DNA of 64,000 bases from Clostridia bacterium (GCA_017416485.1 JAFQCH010000023.1:271613-335612); one strand, 5' to 3'; positions 8,501-18,865 are shown, counted from the stretch's first letter. The notes: generated by a model from the letters alone, not told the origin. Numbers and translations: made by a program.

Positions 8501-9976
8501 TTATTCAGCGGAGAGCGTTCTGATATACAATTTAAAAAAGCGGATCGCATCTTCCAAGGCCGCAATGGGAACACGTTCATTTGTGCCGTGCGTGCAGAGC
8601 AACAACTGTGTATCCACAAGAAACGGAGAATAACGATAAATGTTTTCACACACCGCTTCGTAATGGCAAGCATCCGTACCTCCCATAACAAGATAAGGGG
8701 CAATGATGCTTTTGGGATTCATCTGCGAACAGATATCACGCAAGGCATTGAAGCATCTTGAATCAGTCGGCGAAATGGCAGAAGGATTTTTCCAACCGGG
8801 TTTGACTGTAATTTCGGCTTTTTTGTTTTTGATGACCTTTTTGAGATGCTTTTCAACATCTTCAATCGTTTCACCGGGATACATTCTGAAGTTAACATTC
8901 ACGCTTGCTTTTTGCGGCAAAACATTCGGAGCTGGACTGCCGCTTGCCATTGTAACGCCCGTTGTGGTTCTTACCATGCTTGCAGCCGGCGGAATCAAAG
9001 TCATCACTTTCTGAATAACAGGCTTCAACAGTGGCAGATTGCACATAATAAGACGCATCGGATAAGACATTCTTCTGCCGACAGAATCAAACAGTTCCAT
9101 CATCATCGGTGAAAGCTCTTCCTTAAATTGGTGGTTTTCAATATCCTGAATCACACCGGCAAGTTCACCGATTGCAGAATGCTTCGGTGGTTGTGAAGAA
9201 TGACCGCCCTTTGCAGAAATTGAAACTTCCACATCGGCATAACCTTTTTCAGCTACACCGATACCTGCAAGCTGTGCATCAATTATGCCTTTGATATTAA
9301 CCGGCAGAATTGCCCCGCCTTCATCAATAACACAATCAAGATGAATCCCGCGTTCTTTAAAATACTGACACATTGCAACCGCGCCCGAATACTCCGAAGT
9401 CATAACCTCTTCATTGTGTCCGAAACAAAGGTACACATCGCGGGTAGGTTCAAACCCTTCTGCAAGCAAAGCCTCCACGCTTTCCATCACACCAATGAGG
9501 TGGTTTTTCATGTCAAGCGTTCCGCGGCCCCAGATATATTCACCGTCGTCAACACCGTCAAAAGGCGCATAAGTCCAATCCTGCAAAGTTCCTTCCGAAA
9601 TCGGCACAACATCCTGATGCGATAATAATGCAATGGGATCCAGATCGTCGCGTTTGCCCTTCCAACGGTAAAGCAAACTGCCGCGCACAGGTTCTTCCAG
9701 AGTCAAGCATTCATGAATCAAGGGGTAGCGTTCTTTTAAAAATTCATGGAACCTGTCAAACGGCTCCCAATTCATATCCGCAGGATTTTTCTCGGCAATT
9801 GTGGGAATTTTAACAGCATCAGACAAATTTTTTCTAAAACGGTCCAGATCTACTGTTTCGGGTTCATAGGCCACAATTTCTTTTTTTTCGGGTTTATAAA
9901 CCGCTGCACGAACTGCATTGATTCCGGCCAAAGCTGTAACAGCCGCAGTAGCGCCGATTACCTTCTTTTTATCCAT
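8501..9976 (-). CDS. M20 family metallopeptidase (carboxypeptidase, PM20D1/CPS1-like)
   Basis: 491 aa dizinc amidohydrolase/peptidase. Residues 1-25 form a hydrophobic signal or anchor (KKVIGATAAVTALAGINAV). Metal ligands are visible in order: LLSHQDVVP (His), WGRGTLDMKNH (bridging Asp), GHNEEVM (catalytic Glu pair), CVIDEGGAIL (Glu) and the late MGGTDACHYEAV (His). The lid domain between them includes AKGGHSSQPPKHSAIG. The start at 9976 is chosen because AAAGGAG lies 8 nt upstream. It is the second gene of an operon with the carboxypeptidase-like gene (13 bp gap). The substrate is not predictable from sequence. Confidence 0.9.
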   Translation of the reverse strand: MDKKKVIGATAAVTALAGINAVRAAVYKPEKKEIVAYEPETVDLDRFRKNLSDAVKIPTIAEKNPADMNWEPFDRFHEFLKERYPLIHECLTLEEPVRGSLLYRWKGKRDDLDPIALLSHQDVVPISEGTLQDWTYAPFDGVDDGEYIWGRGTLDMKNHLIGVMESVEALLAEGFEPTRDVYLCFGHNEEVMTSEYSGAVAMCQYFKERGIHLDCVIDEGGAILPVNIKGIIDAQLAGIGVAEKGYADVEVSISAKGGHSSQPPKHSAIGELAGVIQDIENHQFKEELSPMMMELFDSVGRRMSYPMRLIMCNLPLLKPVIQKVMTLIPPAASMVRTTTGVTMASGSPAPNVLPQKASVNVNFRMYPGETIEDVEKHLKKVIKNKKAEITVKPGWKNPSAISPTDSRCFNALRDICSQMNPKSIIAPYLVMGGTDACHYEAVCENIYRYSPFLVDTQLLLCTHGTNERVPIAALEDAIRFFKLYIRTLSAE

Positions 9977-9989
9977 TTTACAAACTCCT

Positions 9990-11369
9990 TTATTTATTCT
10001 TTTTCTTATTTTTATCAATTACTTCATATCCTTTAACGATACGAATATTTTTCCCCTTGAATTTTTTAGAAGATGAAAAGAAATACAAATAAACCACAAA
10101 AGCGCCGCCGGAAAGCAACAAAATGCCGACTATGATAATAAAAACGGGATGCGTAAAAAGATCCTGCAGACTTTCACTGATAAATTTTGAATAACTGCGT
10201 TCTACATCGAAAGAAGCAACAAGATCAACTCTTGCAATCTCTTCATCTGCGTAATAAATACCTGCTGTGCCGAGCACATCACCTTTGTGCACCGGCGCAT
10301 CTACTTCTGTTTTCGTCAGCTCCGCTATTGAACGAATATAAACCGAATCAGCATCGATTCCTTCCGGCACGAGCGCGCTGACTTCAATCATAGGCACCAG
10401 ACTGACATAGTCATACTCGGAAGAATGTTTCACCTTTACTTCATCCACAACAGTTGATGTTTTTACAACAACACGCAGTTTTACATTGTCAAATATCCAG
10501 TCATACAGTCTTTCTGTGTCAACCATGGCCATATTTTCGGTATTTTTATCTTCATCATAGTCCAATTCGGGACCGGCGAGCACAACGGCAAGATAAGTAT
10601 ATCCGTCTTTCGTAGCAGTGGTGACGGCATAACCCAGTTTATTGCTGTCCGTTGCCACTTTGCCGTTCACAATTTCAGAGCGATAGTAGTCGGGATAATT
10701 ATAATCCATGCAAAGATTGGTCGTGTGCAGATAGCGTGTTTCATAATATAAATTTGTTGCAGGCATTTTATAGTAATCCATTCCGGCAAGCTGTGCAAAA
10801 TAATCATTGGAAATACATTTCTCATAAATCTTTGCAAAGTCCTTTGCCGTTGTATATTGTTCCATATCTTCCAAACCGTTTGGGTCGGCAAAGTGTGTAT
10901 TTTCACAACCAATTTCAGCAGCAAAAGCATTCATCTTATCAACAAAGGCAGAAATCGAATCGCCGCCGAAGTAATGCGCAAGCACATTACCGGCATCCGC
11001 TGCGTTTGCAATCATCATGCAATACAAAAGTTCCTGCACGGAAATCACTTCACCGACAAGAATGCCGACTCTTGTGCAAGAAACACTGTCAAGTAGCCTG
11101 ATTGGGGTAGCAGGAACGGTAATCAATTGCGAATAATCTTCACAGGTGGTGATAACAAGATAAGCCGTAACAACTTTCGCAAGAGCAGAACAATTAACAA
11201 TCTTATCGATATTCTTTTCATAAATCACGGTTCTGTCGGCATCCAGACTGTAAACATACGCAGCTTCTGAAGCCGTATCAACAGCACTTGTGAATGCAGC
11301 ATTTGCAAAAAAAGATGTATTTGCAAGCAAAATTGCAAAAATAATTAAGAAAAGTGTTAACTTTTTCAT
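9990..11369 (-). CDS. D-Ala-D-Ala carboxypeptidase family protein with degenerate active site
   Basis: 459 aa secreted, membrane-tethered protein of the S11/PBP5 fold. There is a signal peptide (residues 1-26, LFLIIFAILLANTSFFANA) and a C-terminal helix (HPVFIIIVGILLLSGGAFVV) followed by a Lys-rich cytoplasmic tail. The fold is recognisable from MNAFAAEIGCENTHFADPNGLED. However, the SxxK position reads CSALAK (Ala at the nucleophile site), the SxN position reads NAADA, and the KTG position reads GKVAT. All three catalytic motifs are lost, so it is probably a pseudoenzyme that binds peptidoglycan or a partner. Start 11369 follows GGTGG; an upstream TTG is less likely. An intact homologue is at 18945. 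Confidence 0.82.
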   Translation of the reverse strand: MKKLTLFLIIFAILLANTSFFANAAFTSAVDTASEAAYVYSLDADRTVIYEKNIDKIVNCSALAKVVTAYLVITTCEDYSQLITVPATPIRLLDSVSCTRVGILVGEVISVQELLYCMMIANAADAGNVLAHYFGGDSISAFVDKMNAFAAEIGCENTHFADPNGLEDMEQYTTAKDFAKIYEKCISNDYFAQLAGMDYYKMPATNLYYETRYLHTTNLCMDYNYPDYYRSEIVNGKVATDSNKLGYAVTTATKDGYTYLAVVLAGPELDYDEDKNTENMAMVDTERLYDWIFDNVKLRVVVKTSTVVDEVKVKHSSEYDYVSLVPMIEVSALVPEGIDADSVYIRSIAELTKTEVDAPVHKGDVLGTAGIYYADEEIARVDLVASFDVERSYSKFISESLQDLFTHPVFIIIVGILLLSGGAFVVYLYFFSSSKKFKGKNIRIVKGYEVIDKNKKKNK

Positions 11370-11430
11370 AGACAACCACCGCCAAATGATGTATTATAAT
11401 AATGATAATTTTGTTTTGAGAGGAATTACA

Positions 11431-12123
11431 ATGATATATATTACGGGCGATATACATGGGGATGAAAACCGCGTTTCCAAAAACAGACTGGGCATGATGA
11501 AAAAGGGAGACACTCTCATTGTCTGCGGTGATTTCGGTTTTCTTTGGGATGATTCGCAAAAAGAAAGAACAATCAGAAAAAAACTTGAAAAGCGCGATTA
11601 TACAATTTGTTTCATTGATGGCACCCATGAAAACTTTTCATTGTTGAACAGTTTCCCCGTCGTGGAATGGAACGGAGGACTGGCCCACAAAATACAATCC
11701 AACATTTATCACCTTATGCGCGGCCAGATGTATACCATCGACGGCAAAAAGATCTTCACAATGGGCGGCGGCGAGTCACCTGATTCCGATATTCTTGAAG
11801 GAGATATCAGCGAAAACGACAAAGCCGCCATTCCGACCGACAGAGAATTGCTGGACGGCGTAAACCGCATGGAACAAGCCGGTTTTGCATGTGATTACAT
11901 CATCACGCACGAACCGCCGTCAAAAATCAAGGATTTTCTGTTGCTTGGTGAACGAACTCCGAGCCGCATAACCGCGCTCAATGCTTATTTTGATGAGTTG
12001 CAAACACAATGCACCTACAAATGTTGGTATTTCGGCAGCATGCATATTGATAAATTCATTTCTGCATCGCAATGTGCCGTGTTCAAAACAATCATCAACA
12101 CAAGAACCGGCGAACGCCTTTAA
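11431..12123 (+). CDS. Metallophosphoesterase
   Basis: 230 aa calcineurin-like phosphoesterase. Motifs in order are GDIHGD (residues 6-11), GDFGFLWD, DGTHEN (the GNHE block with Thr for Asn), ITHEPPS and GSMHID (the final GHxH block with Ser for His). The two altered ligands make metal use or activity uncertain. GAGAGG precedes the ATG at 11431. It converges with the iron alcohol dehydrogenase gene and overlaps its 3' end by 4 bp. Confidence 0.85.
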   Translation: MIYITGDIHGDENRVSKNRLGMMKKGDTLIVCGDFGFLWDDSQKERTIRKKLEKRDYTICFIDGTHENFSLLNSFPVVEWNGGLAHKIQSNIYHLMRGQMYTIDGKKIFTMGGGESPDSDILEGDISENDKAAIPTDRELLDGVNRMEQAGFACDYIITHEPPSKIKDFLLLGERTPSRITALNAYFDELQTQCTYKCWYFGSMHIDKFISASQCAVFKTIINTRTGERL

Positions 12124-13241
12124 ATGCAACGCAGGTTGAGCAAACCGTCAACCGCTTCGTTCGGTGTGTAACCACCGGGGGTGCGATCAAAATTTTTGAC
12201 TGCAGACGTCCAACGCGAACAAAACAGCGCTGCTTCTTCTTGTGTGATATCAATATGCACATCCGTCAAAGAAGAAATAACGGCATTGATTCCGTTTTTA
12301 TCGGTCTTGAATAATTTACAAACCGCTTCGAGTTTTTCGGGGCGGTATTTTTCTGCTTTTTCAAGAAGTTGCGGATGAAACGCAGTGCAGGCTTTACCGT
12401 GCGGAACATTGAATTTTTCAGTCAGAATATAGCCTGCCGTATGCGGAAATGCCGTTCCCGTCACATTGATGGCAAGACCTGCATACAGTGAAGCGGCATA
12501 CAATTCATTGCGCATCTGTGAATCAATTTTAAAATCGACATCGCACTGCAATTTTTTCAGATTTCCCCAAAGCAATTGCAAGGCCTTCAGTGCGTATAAT
12601 TCTGAAATATCATTGGCTGTGCTTGCAAAATATGATTCCAACGCGTGCGCATACGCATCAAGCGCAGTTGAAACGGTAATATTATAACCGGCAGTTGCAG
12701 TGTATTTTGCATCACAGAAAGACACAACAGAATAACAATCCGCACCTGAAATACTCTTTTTGAATCCGTCTGAATCGGTCAAAACGGCAACTCCTGTTAC
12801 CTCACTGCCGGTTCCTGCAGTTGTGCCGACAAGATACAACGGAAGTCTTTTGGCGGAAATCGTTCTTGTGTAGATTGATTTGCAGTCAAGAGTTTCATCA
12901 CAGGCAAAAATTGCAACCGCCTTGGAGGCATCCTGCGCAGAACCGCCGCCGATGCCAACAATAAAATCAGCACCGAATTCGCGAGCAAGTGCCCCTGCCT
13001 TATAACAAGATTCAACCGTCGGATTTTCATTCATTTCTGCAAATGTGCGGTATTCAATATTCAATTCATCTAAAACATCTGTAACATCAGCAAGTGCACC
13101 GCTTTTGGCAGCGCCGCTTCTGCCTGTTACCAAAAGGCATTTTTTGCCTGCTTTTAGCCAGATATCAGCATTTTTCTTTACACAATTTTCACCGCAAATT
13201 ATTCTTGCGGGCATAAATCCGTTGAGCAATAATTGATCCAT
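12120..13241 (-). CDS. Iron-containing alcohol dehydrogenase family protein
   Basis: 373 aa NAD(P)-dependent group III dehydrogenase. The nucleotide motif GIGGGSAQDASKA is near residue 95. Metal ligands sit in STALDAYAHALESY (Asp, His) and in FPHTAGY and NVPHGKAC (His, His). The TTAGTGSEVT block is conserved. The start at 13241 follows AGGGAGCGGC. It is divergent from glpK, which makes a glycerol or short-chain diol substrate plausible, but this is inference from position only; other subfamilies use butanol or lactaldehyde. Confidence 0.88.
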   Translation of the reverse strand: MDQLLLNGFMPARIICGENCVKKNADIWLKAGKKCLLVTGRSGAAKSGALADVTDVLDELNIEYRTFAEMNENPTVESCYKAGALAREFGADFIVGIGGGSAQDASKAVAIFACDETLDCKSIYTRTISAKRLPLYLVGTTAGTGSEVTGVAVLTDSDGFKKSISGADCYSVVSFCDAKYTATAGYNITVSTALDAYAHALESYFASTANDISELYALKALQLLWGNLKKLQCDVDFKIDSQMRNELYAASLYAGLAINVTGTAFPHTAGYILTEKFNVPHGKACTAFHPQLLEKAEKYRPEKLEAVCKLFKTDKNGINAVISSLTDVHIDITQEEAALFCSRWTSAVKNFDRTPGGYTPNEAVDGLLNLRCI

Positions 13242-13326
13242 AATGCCGCTCCCTGTAATTTTGTTATATATTATATCTAATGATATTAAAAAAGTAAATT
13301 GTTTTTTTAATTTTTTTAATATTTTC

Positions 13327-13355
13327 TTGACAAATGCACTGCATGAGCGTAAAAT
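13327..13355 (+). promoter_or_regulatory. glpK promoter
   Basis: Consensus TTGACA (13327-13332) and TAAAAT (13350-13355) with a 17-bp spacer, 33 bp before the glpK start. Confidence 0.7.
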
Positions 13356-13387
13356 CAGTTTAATAATCATGAAAGGCAGGGTTTAGT

Positions 13388-14896
13388 ATGGCAAAATACA
13401 TTCTTTCCCTTGACCAGGGCACAACAAGTTCGCGTGCAATTGTATTTGATCGCACCGGCAGCATTGTGGCCAAAGCGCAACATGAGTATCCGCAAATCTA
13501 TCCGAAAGCAGGATGGGTTGAACATAATCCTTTTGACATTCTGAAAAGTCAGTTGCGTGCTTTGGCAGATGCACTTATCAACGGACAGATCGAAGCAAAA
13601 GATATAGCTGCCATCGGAATTACAAACCAAAGAGAAACCACCATTCTGTGGGATAAAACAACAGGTAAACCCGTATACAATGCCATTGTATGGCAATGCC
13701 GCCGCACTGCTGAAATGTGTGAATCCCTGAAAAGTGAAGGCTTGGGCGAATATATTCAGGAGCATACAGGTCTTATTATTGATGCGTATTTTTCAGGTAC
13801 AAAAATCAAGTGGATTCTTGACAATGTTCCCGAAGCCCAAAAATTGGCAAATGAAGGCAAGTTGCTCTTCGGCACGGTTGACACATGGCTTATATGGAAT
13901 CTGACAGGCGGAAGAGTTCACGTTACTGACTATTCCAACGCAGCCAGAAGCATGCTTTTTGATGTAGACACACTGAAATGGGACAAATTCCTTTGTGACA
14001 AACTCGGAATCCCAATGAGCCTTCTTCCGCGCGTTGTTCCGTCAAGCGAAGTTTACGGCGCTGTTGCCCCCGGCATCCCCGGCATTGAAGCACTGGCAGG
14101 CGTTCCTATCTGCTCGGCAATCGGTGACCAGCAGGCTGCATTGTTCGGTCAGGCCTGCTTTAAGCCCGGTCAGGCTAAAAACACCTACGGCACCGGCTGT
14201 TTCCTTTTGATGAACACAGGTGAAAAACGTGTTCGTTCGCGCAATAATCTTATCACAGGTATTGCATGGGGATTGGACGGCAAAGTTGAATATTGCATCG
14301 AAGGCAGTGCTTTCAATGCCGGCAGTGTTATTCAATGGTTGCGAGATGAACTGAAAATGATTAAAAACGCACCCGAATGCGACCGCCTTGCAGAAAGTGT
14401 TCCCGATGCAAACGGCATTTATCTTGTACCTGCATTCACCGGCATGGGAGCTCCGTATTGGGATATGTACGCCCGCGGTGCAATCGTCGGTATGACAAGA
14501 GGCACAAACCGTGCACACATTGCAAGATCTGTTCTGGAATCAATCGCATATCAGATGACAGACCTGCTTGAAGCCATGATTGCCGACTCCGGGATCACAC
14601 TTTCCGAATTGCGCGTGGATGGCGGTGCATCCGTCAGCGACATAATGATGCAAATTCAGGCGAATATGATCCGAACAACCGTTAATCGCCCCAAGACTGT
14701 TGAAACCACTGCTCTCGGCGCCGCTTATCTTGCGGGGCTTGCAGTCAACTTCTGGGACAATAAAGAAGAAATTGAAGCAATCCGCGAAGTGGATCGTGAA
14801 TTCACTCCGAAACTTGAACAATCCGAACGCGACCGCATTTATGCAGGCTGGAAAAAAGCCGTCAGCCGCGCTTGCGATTGGGAAGAACACAAATAA
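13388..14896 (+). CDS. glpK: Glycerol kinase
   Basis: ATP:glycerol 3-phosphotransferase of the FGGY family, 502 aa, the usual length. The start [16 protein letters not shown] is diagnostic. Further blocks are [51 protein letters not shown], and [16 protein letters not shown] near the C-terminus. It is the first gene of a probable operon with serC and serA (31 and 17 bp gaps), an unusual pairing. No glpF or glpD is in the window. Confidence 0.97.
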   Translation: MAKYILSLDQGTTSSRAIVFDRTGSIVAKAQHEYPQIYPKAGWVEHNPFDILKSQLRALADALINGQIEAKDIAAIGITNQRETTILWDKTTGKPVYNAIVWQCRRTAEMCESLKSEGLGEYIQEHTGLIIDAYFSGTKIKWILDNVPEAQKLANEGKLLFGTVDTWLIWNLTGGRVHVTDYSNAARSMLFDVDTLKWDKFLCDKLGIPMSLLPRVVPSSEVYGAVAPGIPGIEALAGVPICSAIGDQQAALFGQACFKPGQAKNTYGTGCFLLMNTGEKRVRSRNNLITGIAWGLDGKVEYCIEGSAFNAGSVIQWLRDELKMIKNAPECDRLAESVPDANGIYLVPAFTGMGAPYWDMYARGAIVGMTRGTNRAHIARSVLESIAYQMTDLLEAMIADSGITLSELRVDGGASVSDIMMQIQANMIRTTVNRPKTVETTALGAAYLAGLAVNFWDNKEEIEAIREVDREFTPKLEQSERDRIYAGWKKAVSRACDWEEHK

Positions 14897-14927
14897 ATTT
14901 ATTTTACCTTTTGGAGGTTAGATTATA

Positions 14928-16010
14928 ATGGCAAGAGTTTACAATTTTTCCGCAGGTCCTTCTATGCTGCCTGAAGAAGTTCTCAAAAAAGCAGCAGCAG
15001 AAATGCTTGATTATGAAGGTTGCGGTCAATCCGTTATGGAAATGTCTCATCGTTCCAAGACCTTTGATAAGATCATCAAAGATGCAGAACAGTTGTTCCG
15101 CGAATTGATGAACATTCCCGACAATTATAAAGTTCTGTTCCTGCAGGGCGGTGCTTCAACACAGTTTGCTGCAATCCCCATGAACTTTATGAACAAGAAC
15201 AAAAAAGCTGACTTTATTATCACCGGTCAGTGGGCAAAGAAAGCTTATCAGGAAGCCGCAAAATACGGTGCTGCACGTGCTGTCGCATCTTCCGCAGACA
15301 AGACTTTCTCTTATATTCCGAAAACCACAGCCGCTGATTTTGACAAGGATGCCGACTATGTTTACATCTGCATGAACAACACCATCTACGGAACAAAGTT
15401 CCCCGAACTTCCCGAAGTCGGCAACATTCCGCTGATTGCAGACGTTTCTTCCATGTTCCTTTCCGAACCCGTTGATGTCAGCAAGTTTGCCGTTATTTAC
15501 GGCGGTGCACAGAAAAACATTGCGCCCGCCGGCCTTACCGTTGTTATCATCCGCGAAGATATGCTGGGCAACGAAATGGATATCACGCCGACCATGCTCA
15601 ACTACAAGATCATGGCTGAAAATGATTCGCTTTACAACACGCCCCCCTGCTACACTATTTATATGTGCAAACTTGTTCTTGAATGGATTAAGGAACAGGG
15701 CGGTGTAGAAGCAGTTTATGCCACAAACGTCAAAAAGGCTGATATTCTTTATAATTATCTTGATTCTTCTTCCATGTTCAGTTCCACCGTTGCCAAAGAA
15801 GACCGTTCCCTTATGAATGTTCCGTTTGTTACCGGCAACGAAGAATTGGATGCAAAATTTGTAAAAGAAGCCACTGCAGCAGGATTTGTTAACCTCAAGG
15901 GTCATCGCTCTGTCGGCGGCATGCGCGCTTCCATCTACAATGCAATGCCTGTTGAAGGCGTTGAAAAGCTTGTTGAATTCATGAAAGAATTCGAAAAGGC
16001 AAACAGCTAA
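14928..16010 (+). CDS. serC: Phosphoserine aminotransferase
   Basis: PLP enzyme making O-phosphoserine from 3-phosphohydroxypyruvate, 360 aa. The N-terminal YNFSAGPSMLPEEVL, FLQGGASTQFAAIPMN, and the PLP-lysine region VIYGGAQKNIAPAGLTVV (Lys in AQKN) identify it. The C-terminus has GHRSVGGMRASIYNAMP. TTGGAGG precedes the start. It is followed after 17 bp by serA, so two steps of serine synthesis are adjacent. Confidence 0.97.
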   Translation: MARVYNFSAGPSMLPEEVLKKAAAEMLDYEGCGQSVMEMSHRSKTFDKIIKDAEQLFRELMNIPDNYKVLFLQGGASTQFAAIPMNFMNKNKKADFIITGQWAKKAYQEAAKYGAARAVASSADKTFSYIPKTTAADFDKDADYVYICMNNTIYGTKFPELPEVGNIPLIADVSSMFLSEPVDVSKFAVIYGGAQKNIAPAGLTVVIIREDMLGNEMDITPTMLNYKIMAENDSLYNTPPCYTIYMCKLVLEWIKEQGGVEAVYATNVKKADILYNYLDSSSMFSSTVAKEDRSLMNVPFVTGNEELDAKFVKEATAAGFVNLKGHRSVGGMRASIYNAMPVEGVEKLVEFMKEFEKANS

Positions 16011-16027
16011 GAAAGGTCACTTTGATT

Positions 16028-17185
16028 ATGTATAACATTCTCACTCTCAACAAGATTTCCGAAAAAGGTCTTTCCCGTCTTGATGCAGCAAAATATATCT
16101 GCATGAACGAAACCGACTCCCCCGATGCAGTGATTGTTCGTTCCGCCTCCATGCACGACATGGAAATGCCCGCTTCCCTGCTTGCAATTGCAAGAGCCGG
16201 CGCAGGTTACAACAATATTCCCGTTCCCGCATGCACCGAAAAAGGCATCTGCGTTTTCAATACGCCCGGTGCAAATGCAAATGCAGTTAAAGAATTGGTT
16301 ATCTGCGGACTGTTCCTTGCGTCCCGCCGCATTGTTCCCGCCATCGAATGGTGCCGCACGCTTAAAGGCAACGGTGCAGAAGTCGGCAAGATGGTAGAAA
16401 AAGGCAAAGGCAATTTTGCAGGTCCCGAAATTCTCGGCAAGACCCTCGGTGTTTACGGCATGGGCGCAATCGGCGTTCTGGTTGCAAATGCTGCTACAGC
16501 GCTCGGCATGAAGGTCATTGGTTACGATCCTTATATTTCCGACAAAGCTGTTGCTGCACTTGACAAATCTGTTTCCTTGACTGCAAACGAAGAAGATCTC
16601 TTTGTGCTTTCCGATTATCTGACTCTGCATGCACCGCTGACAGATTCCACCAGAGGTATTGTAAACGCAGCAAACCTCGCAAAAGCAAAAGACGGCATTC
16701 GTGTTCTCAACTTTGCACGCGGTGAACTTGTTGATTCCGCAGACATTATTGAAGCTGTCAAAACAGGCAAATGCGCTGCTTATGCAACAGACTTCCCGAC
16801 AGATGATCAGCTCGGTGTTGACGGCATTATTGCAATTCCGCATCTCGGTGCATCTTCCCCCGAATCGGAAGAAAACTGCGCGATGATGGCTGCTGACCAG
16901 ATCAGCCTGTATCTTGAAACGGGCAATATTGTTAATTCCGTCAACCTGCCCTGCATCAGCAAGGAAAAGGACGGCACAACAAGACTGACCGTTATTTCTG
17001 CTGATAACAAAACTGAAGCGGTTCTTGCTGCACTCAATGCAAACAGCATTGCAGTTAAATCTTACATTGATGCAGTGCGCGGAAGCATCGGCTATGCAAT
17101 CATAGATACCGATTCTGCAATCGGTGAGGATGCCATTGCTGCCGTTAAGGCTATTGACGGCGTCATTTCTGTCAGAGTTATCTGA
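16028..17185 (+). CDS. serA: D-3-phosphoglycerate dehydrogenase
   Basis: NAD-dependent first step of serine synthesis, 385 aa, short form. The Rossmann motif is in GVYGMGAIGVLVANAA. Catalytic signatures are NFARGELVDSADI and IPHLGASSPESEENCA (the His/Glu pair). The C-terminal region from about 315 is an ACT-like domain of about 70 residues (LTVISADNKTEAVLAAL), suggesting allosteric control. GAAAGGT precedes the ATG at 16028; an upstream TTG at 16022 is less likely. Last gene before a terminator. Confidence 0.95.
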   Translation: MYNILTLNKISEKGLSRLDAAKYICMNETDSPDAVIVRSASMHDMEMPASLLAIARAGAGYNNIPVPACTEKGICVFNTPGANANAVKELVICGLFLASRRIVPAIEWCRTLKGNGAEVGKMVEKGKGNFAGPEILGKTLGVYGMGAIGVLVANAATALGMKVIGYDPYISDKAVAALDKSVSLTANEEDLFVLSDYLTLHAPLTDSTRGIVNAANLAKAKDGIRVLNFARGELVDSADIIEAVKTGKCAAYATDFPTDDQLGVDGIIAIPHLGASSPESEENCAMMAADQISLYLETGNIVNSVNLPCISKEKDGTTRLTVISADNKTEAVLAALNANSIAVKSYIDAVRGSIGYAIIDTDSAIGEDAIAAVKAIDGVISVRVI

Positions 17186-17195
17186 ATATAACATC

Positions 17196-17228
17196 AAAGA
17201 CTTGCACTTATTTTGTGCAAGTCTTTTT
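17196..17228 (+). terminator. Intrinsic terminator after serA
   Basis: A 12-bp stem AAAGACTTGCAC/GTGCAAGTCTTT with a 7-nt loop and T-tail. Confidence 0.88.
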
Positions 17229-17267
17229 CTGATATTAAAAAATCGGACTGCCCGGGGATGGGCAATA

Positions 17268-17307
17268 TCAAAAATTCAGCGTGTACTGCAACAAAACAGT
17301 ACACGCT
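17268..17307 (-). terminator. Intrinsic terminator of the GPH transporter gene
   Basis: An 11-bp stem AGCGTGTACTG/CAGTACACGCT (17278-17307). Read on the minus strand it is followed by GAATTTTTGA. Confidence 0.75.
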
Positions 17308-17316
17308 GTTATCATA

Positions 17317-18780
17317 TCACTGTGTATTAACAGAAGCCTGTTCCTTTTCAGTTTCCAGTTTTGCTCTGCGTTCTTTGAGGGCGGCCTCAATTTTATTTCT
17401 CTTATTTTTATCATCTTTAACAAAGCTGATAATGATCAGATACAATACAGCACCGACAACGGGACCAAGCACAAACATCGGCCATTGCCATTTAAGGAAT
17501 GTTTCATTCTGCGGTTTTCCCTGTTCTTTGGCGTAGCTGTCGTAACCAAGGCGTTTGAGAATCTGGCCTTCCAGCATGGATGCTACGCCGCTTTGCATTT
17601 TGGTTGTGAAGTTCTGCATAGAGAACGAAACACCTTCGGAACGAATGCCGGTTTTGTATTCAACCTCATCGATCGAGTCGCTCGTAAGCGAACGGTGTGC
17701 AATATCCATCATGCTGCCGGGCAGATTGATAAGCGATGTCAGCAAGGTCATAATAATAAACTTCGGCAAAGAATTATAGCCAACAAAGAAGATTGCAACG
17801 CGCAAAGCAATGGCCATAATCTGCGAAGAAAGAAGTATTTTCTTCATGCCGCCCATCTTGTCTGCAATCTTATTGGCAAAAAACATGGCAAATGTGCCCG
17901 GAATACCGGCAAACAAACCGTACATAAATTCTGCTGTCATACCGTCGATGGTATTGTTGCCCACCTTCAGCGTAACGCAGTTTTCAAAGAAATAAGCATT
18001 CTGCACTTTGGGACTCAAGCCCTGCGAAAAACGGGCAAGAGAAATCAGCAACAATGTCGGATTATGACGAAGAATGGTAAGTGATTCCAAAAGGCTTTCT
18101 TCTTCCGGCAATTGGGTATGAATGCGTTCTTTCAAGCGGTAAGCGTTCATGGAAAGCAGTTCACCGCCGAGCCCGAATACAAAGGCACAGATAAGAAAAA
18201 TGTGAACATCAGGCACACCAAAGCCACTGAGAATGGAACGCACCTGCTGGAAAGTTCCTACAATTGCACCGCCGGCACCGGCGCCGATGGATACCCATTG
18301 TGCCACACGGGAACGCTCTTGCGAATGCGGTGAAGACAAAGCAATCATCCCCCACAGGCTGACATCCTGGAATGAATAGAATAAATCAAACAGGAAATAT
18401 AAAACAAGTATGTAAGCAACCTTTCCGTTTTCACTGAAATTGACATTAAAAAACATCAGCGAAACAAGAATGCCCAAAATGGGCGGTGTGTAAAGCAGAT
18501 AGGGGCGCAATTTCATGAACGGTTTGTATTTTCTTCTGTCCACAAAACCGCCGACAATCGGGTCATTGATAGCATCCCAGATATGACTCAATGAAAAAAT
18601 GCCACCAACTTTTGCAGGATCCATATGCAGGAGATTGACACAGAAATACTTAAGCCAACTCGAAGTATAGCTGTATGTAAGATTCTGCCCGGTCAGGCCC
18701 GATGCCAATGCAAAGATTTCATTATTGGGAACATAGCCTTCCCCTTTTGTTTCTTTGGAAAACAAGAAGAATGATTTCAT
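17317..18780 (-). CDS. GPH-family sugar:cation symporter (MFS)
   Basis: 487 aa, about twelve transmembrane helices, of the glycoside-pentoside-hexuronide:cation symporter family. The N-terminal cytosolic start NNEIFALASGLTGQNLTYSY and the loop WDAINDPIVGGFVDRRKYKPFMKLRPYLL are family signatures (the DP..G.. cation-site motif). A second conserved loop is IADKMGGMKKILL. The C-terminus is charged (KAALKERRAKLETEKEQ-like). GGAGGTG precedes the ATG at 18780. No sugar-utilisation genes flank it, so the substrate is unknown. Confidence 0.9.
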   Translation of the reverse strand: MKSFFLFSKETKGEGYVPNNEIFALASGLTGQNLTYSYTSSWLKYFCVNLLHMDPAKVGGIFSLSHIWDAINDPIVGGFVDRRKYKPFMKLRPYLLYTPPILGILVSLMFFNVNFSENGKVAYILVLYFLFDLFYSFQDVSLWGMIALSSPHSQERSRVAQWVSIGAGAGGAIVGTFQQVRSILSGFGVPDVHIFLICAFVFGLGGELLSMNAYRLKERIHTQLPEEESLLESLTILRHNPTLLLISLARFSQGLSPKVQNAYFFENCVTLKVGNNTIDGMTAEFMYGLFAGIPGTFAMFFANKIADKMGGMKKILLSSQIMAIALRVAIFFVGYNSLPKFIIMTLLTSLINLPGSMMDIAHRSLTSDSIDEVEYKTGIRSEGVSFSMQNFTTKMQSGVASMLEGQILKRLGYDSYAKEQGKPQNETFLKWQWPMFVLGPVVGAVLYLIIISFVKDDKNKRNKIEAALKERRAKLETEKEQASVNTQ

Positions 18781-18865
18781 AAGCACCTCCGTAAATGTTT
18801 GATTACAGTATAACATTTGACGTGCAAAATGTAAATAAATATTTTAAATTTGCAACATATTTCCA

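Noticed and set aside
16007..17197. Long minus-strand frame opposite serA
   Set aside because: Shadow of a highly conserved serA; no ribosome site and implausible Cys/Asn-rich composition.
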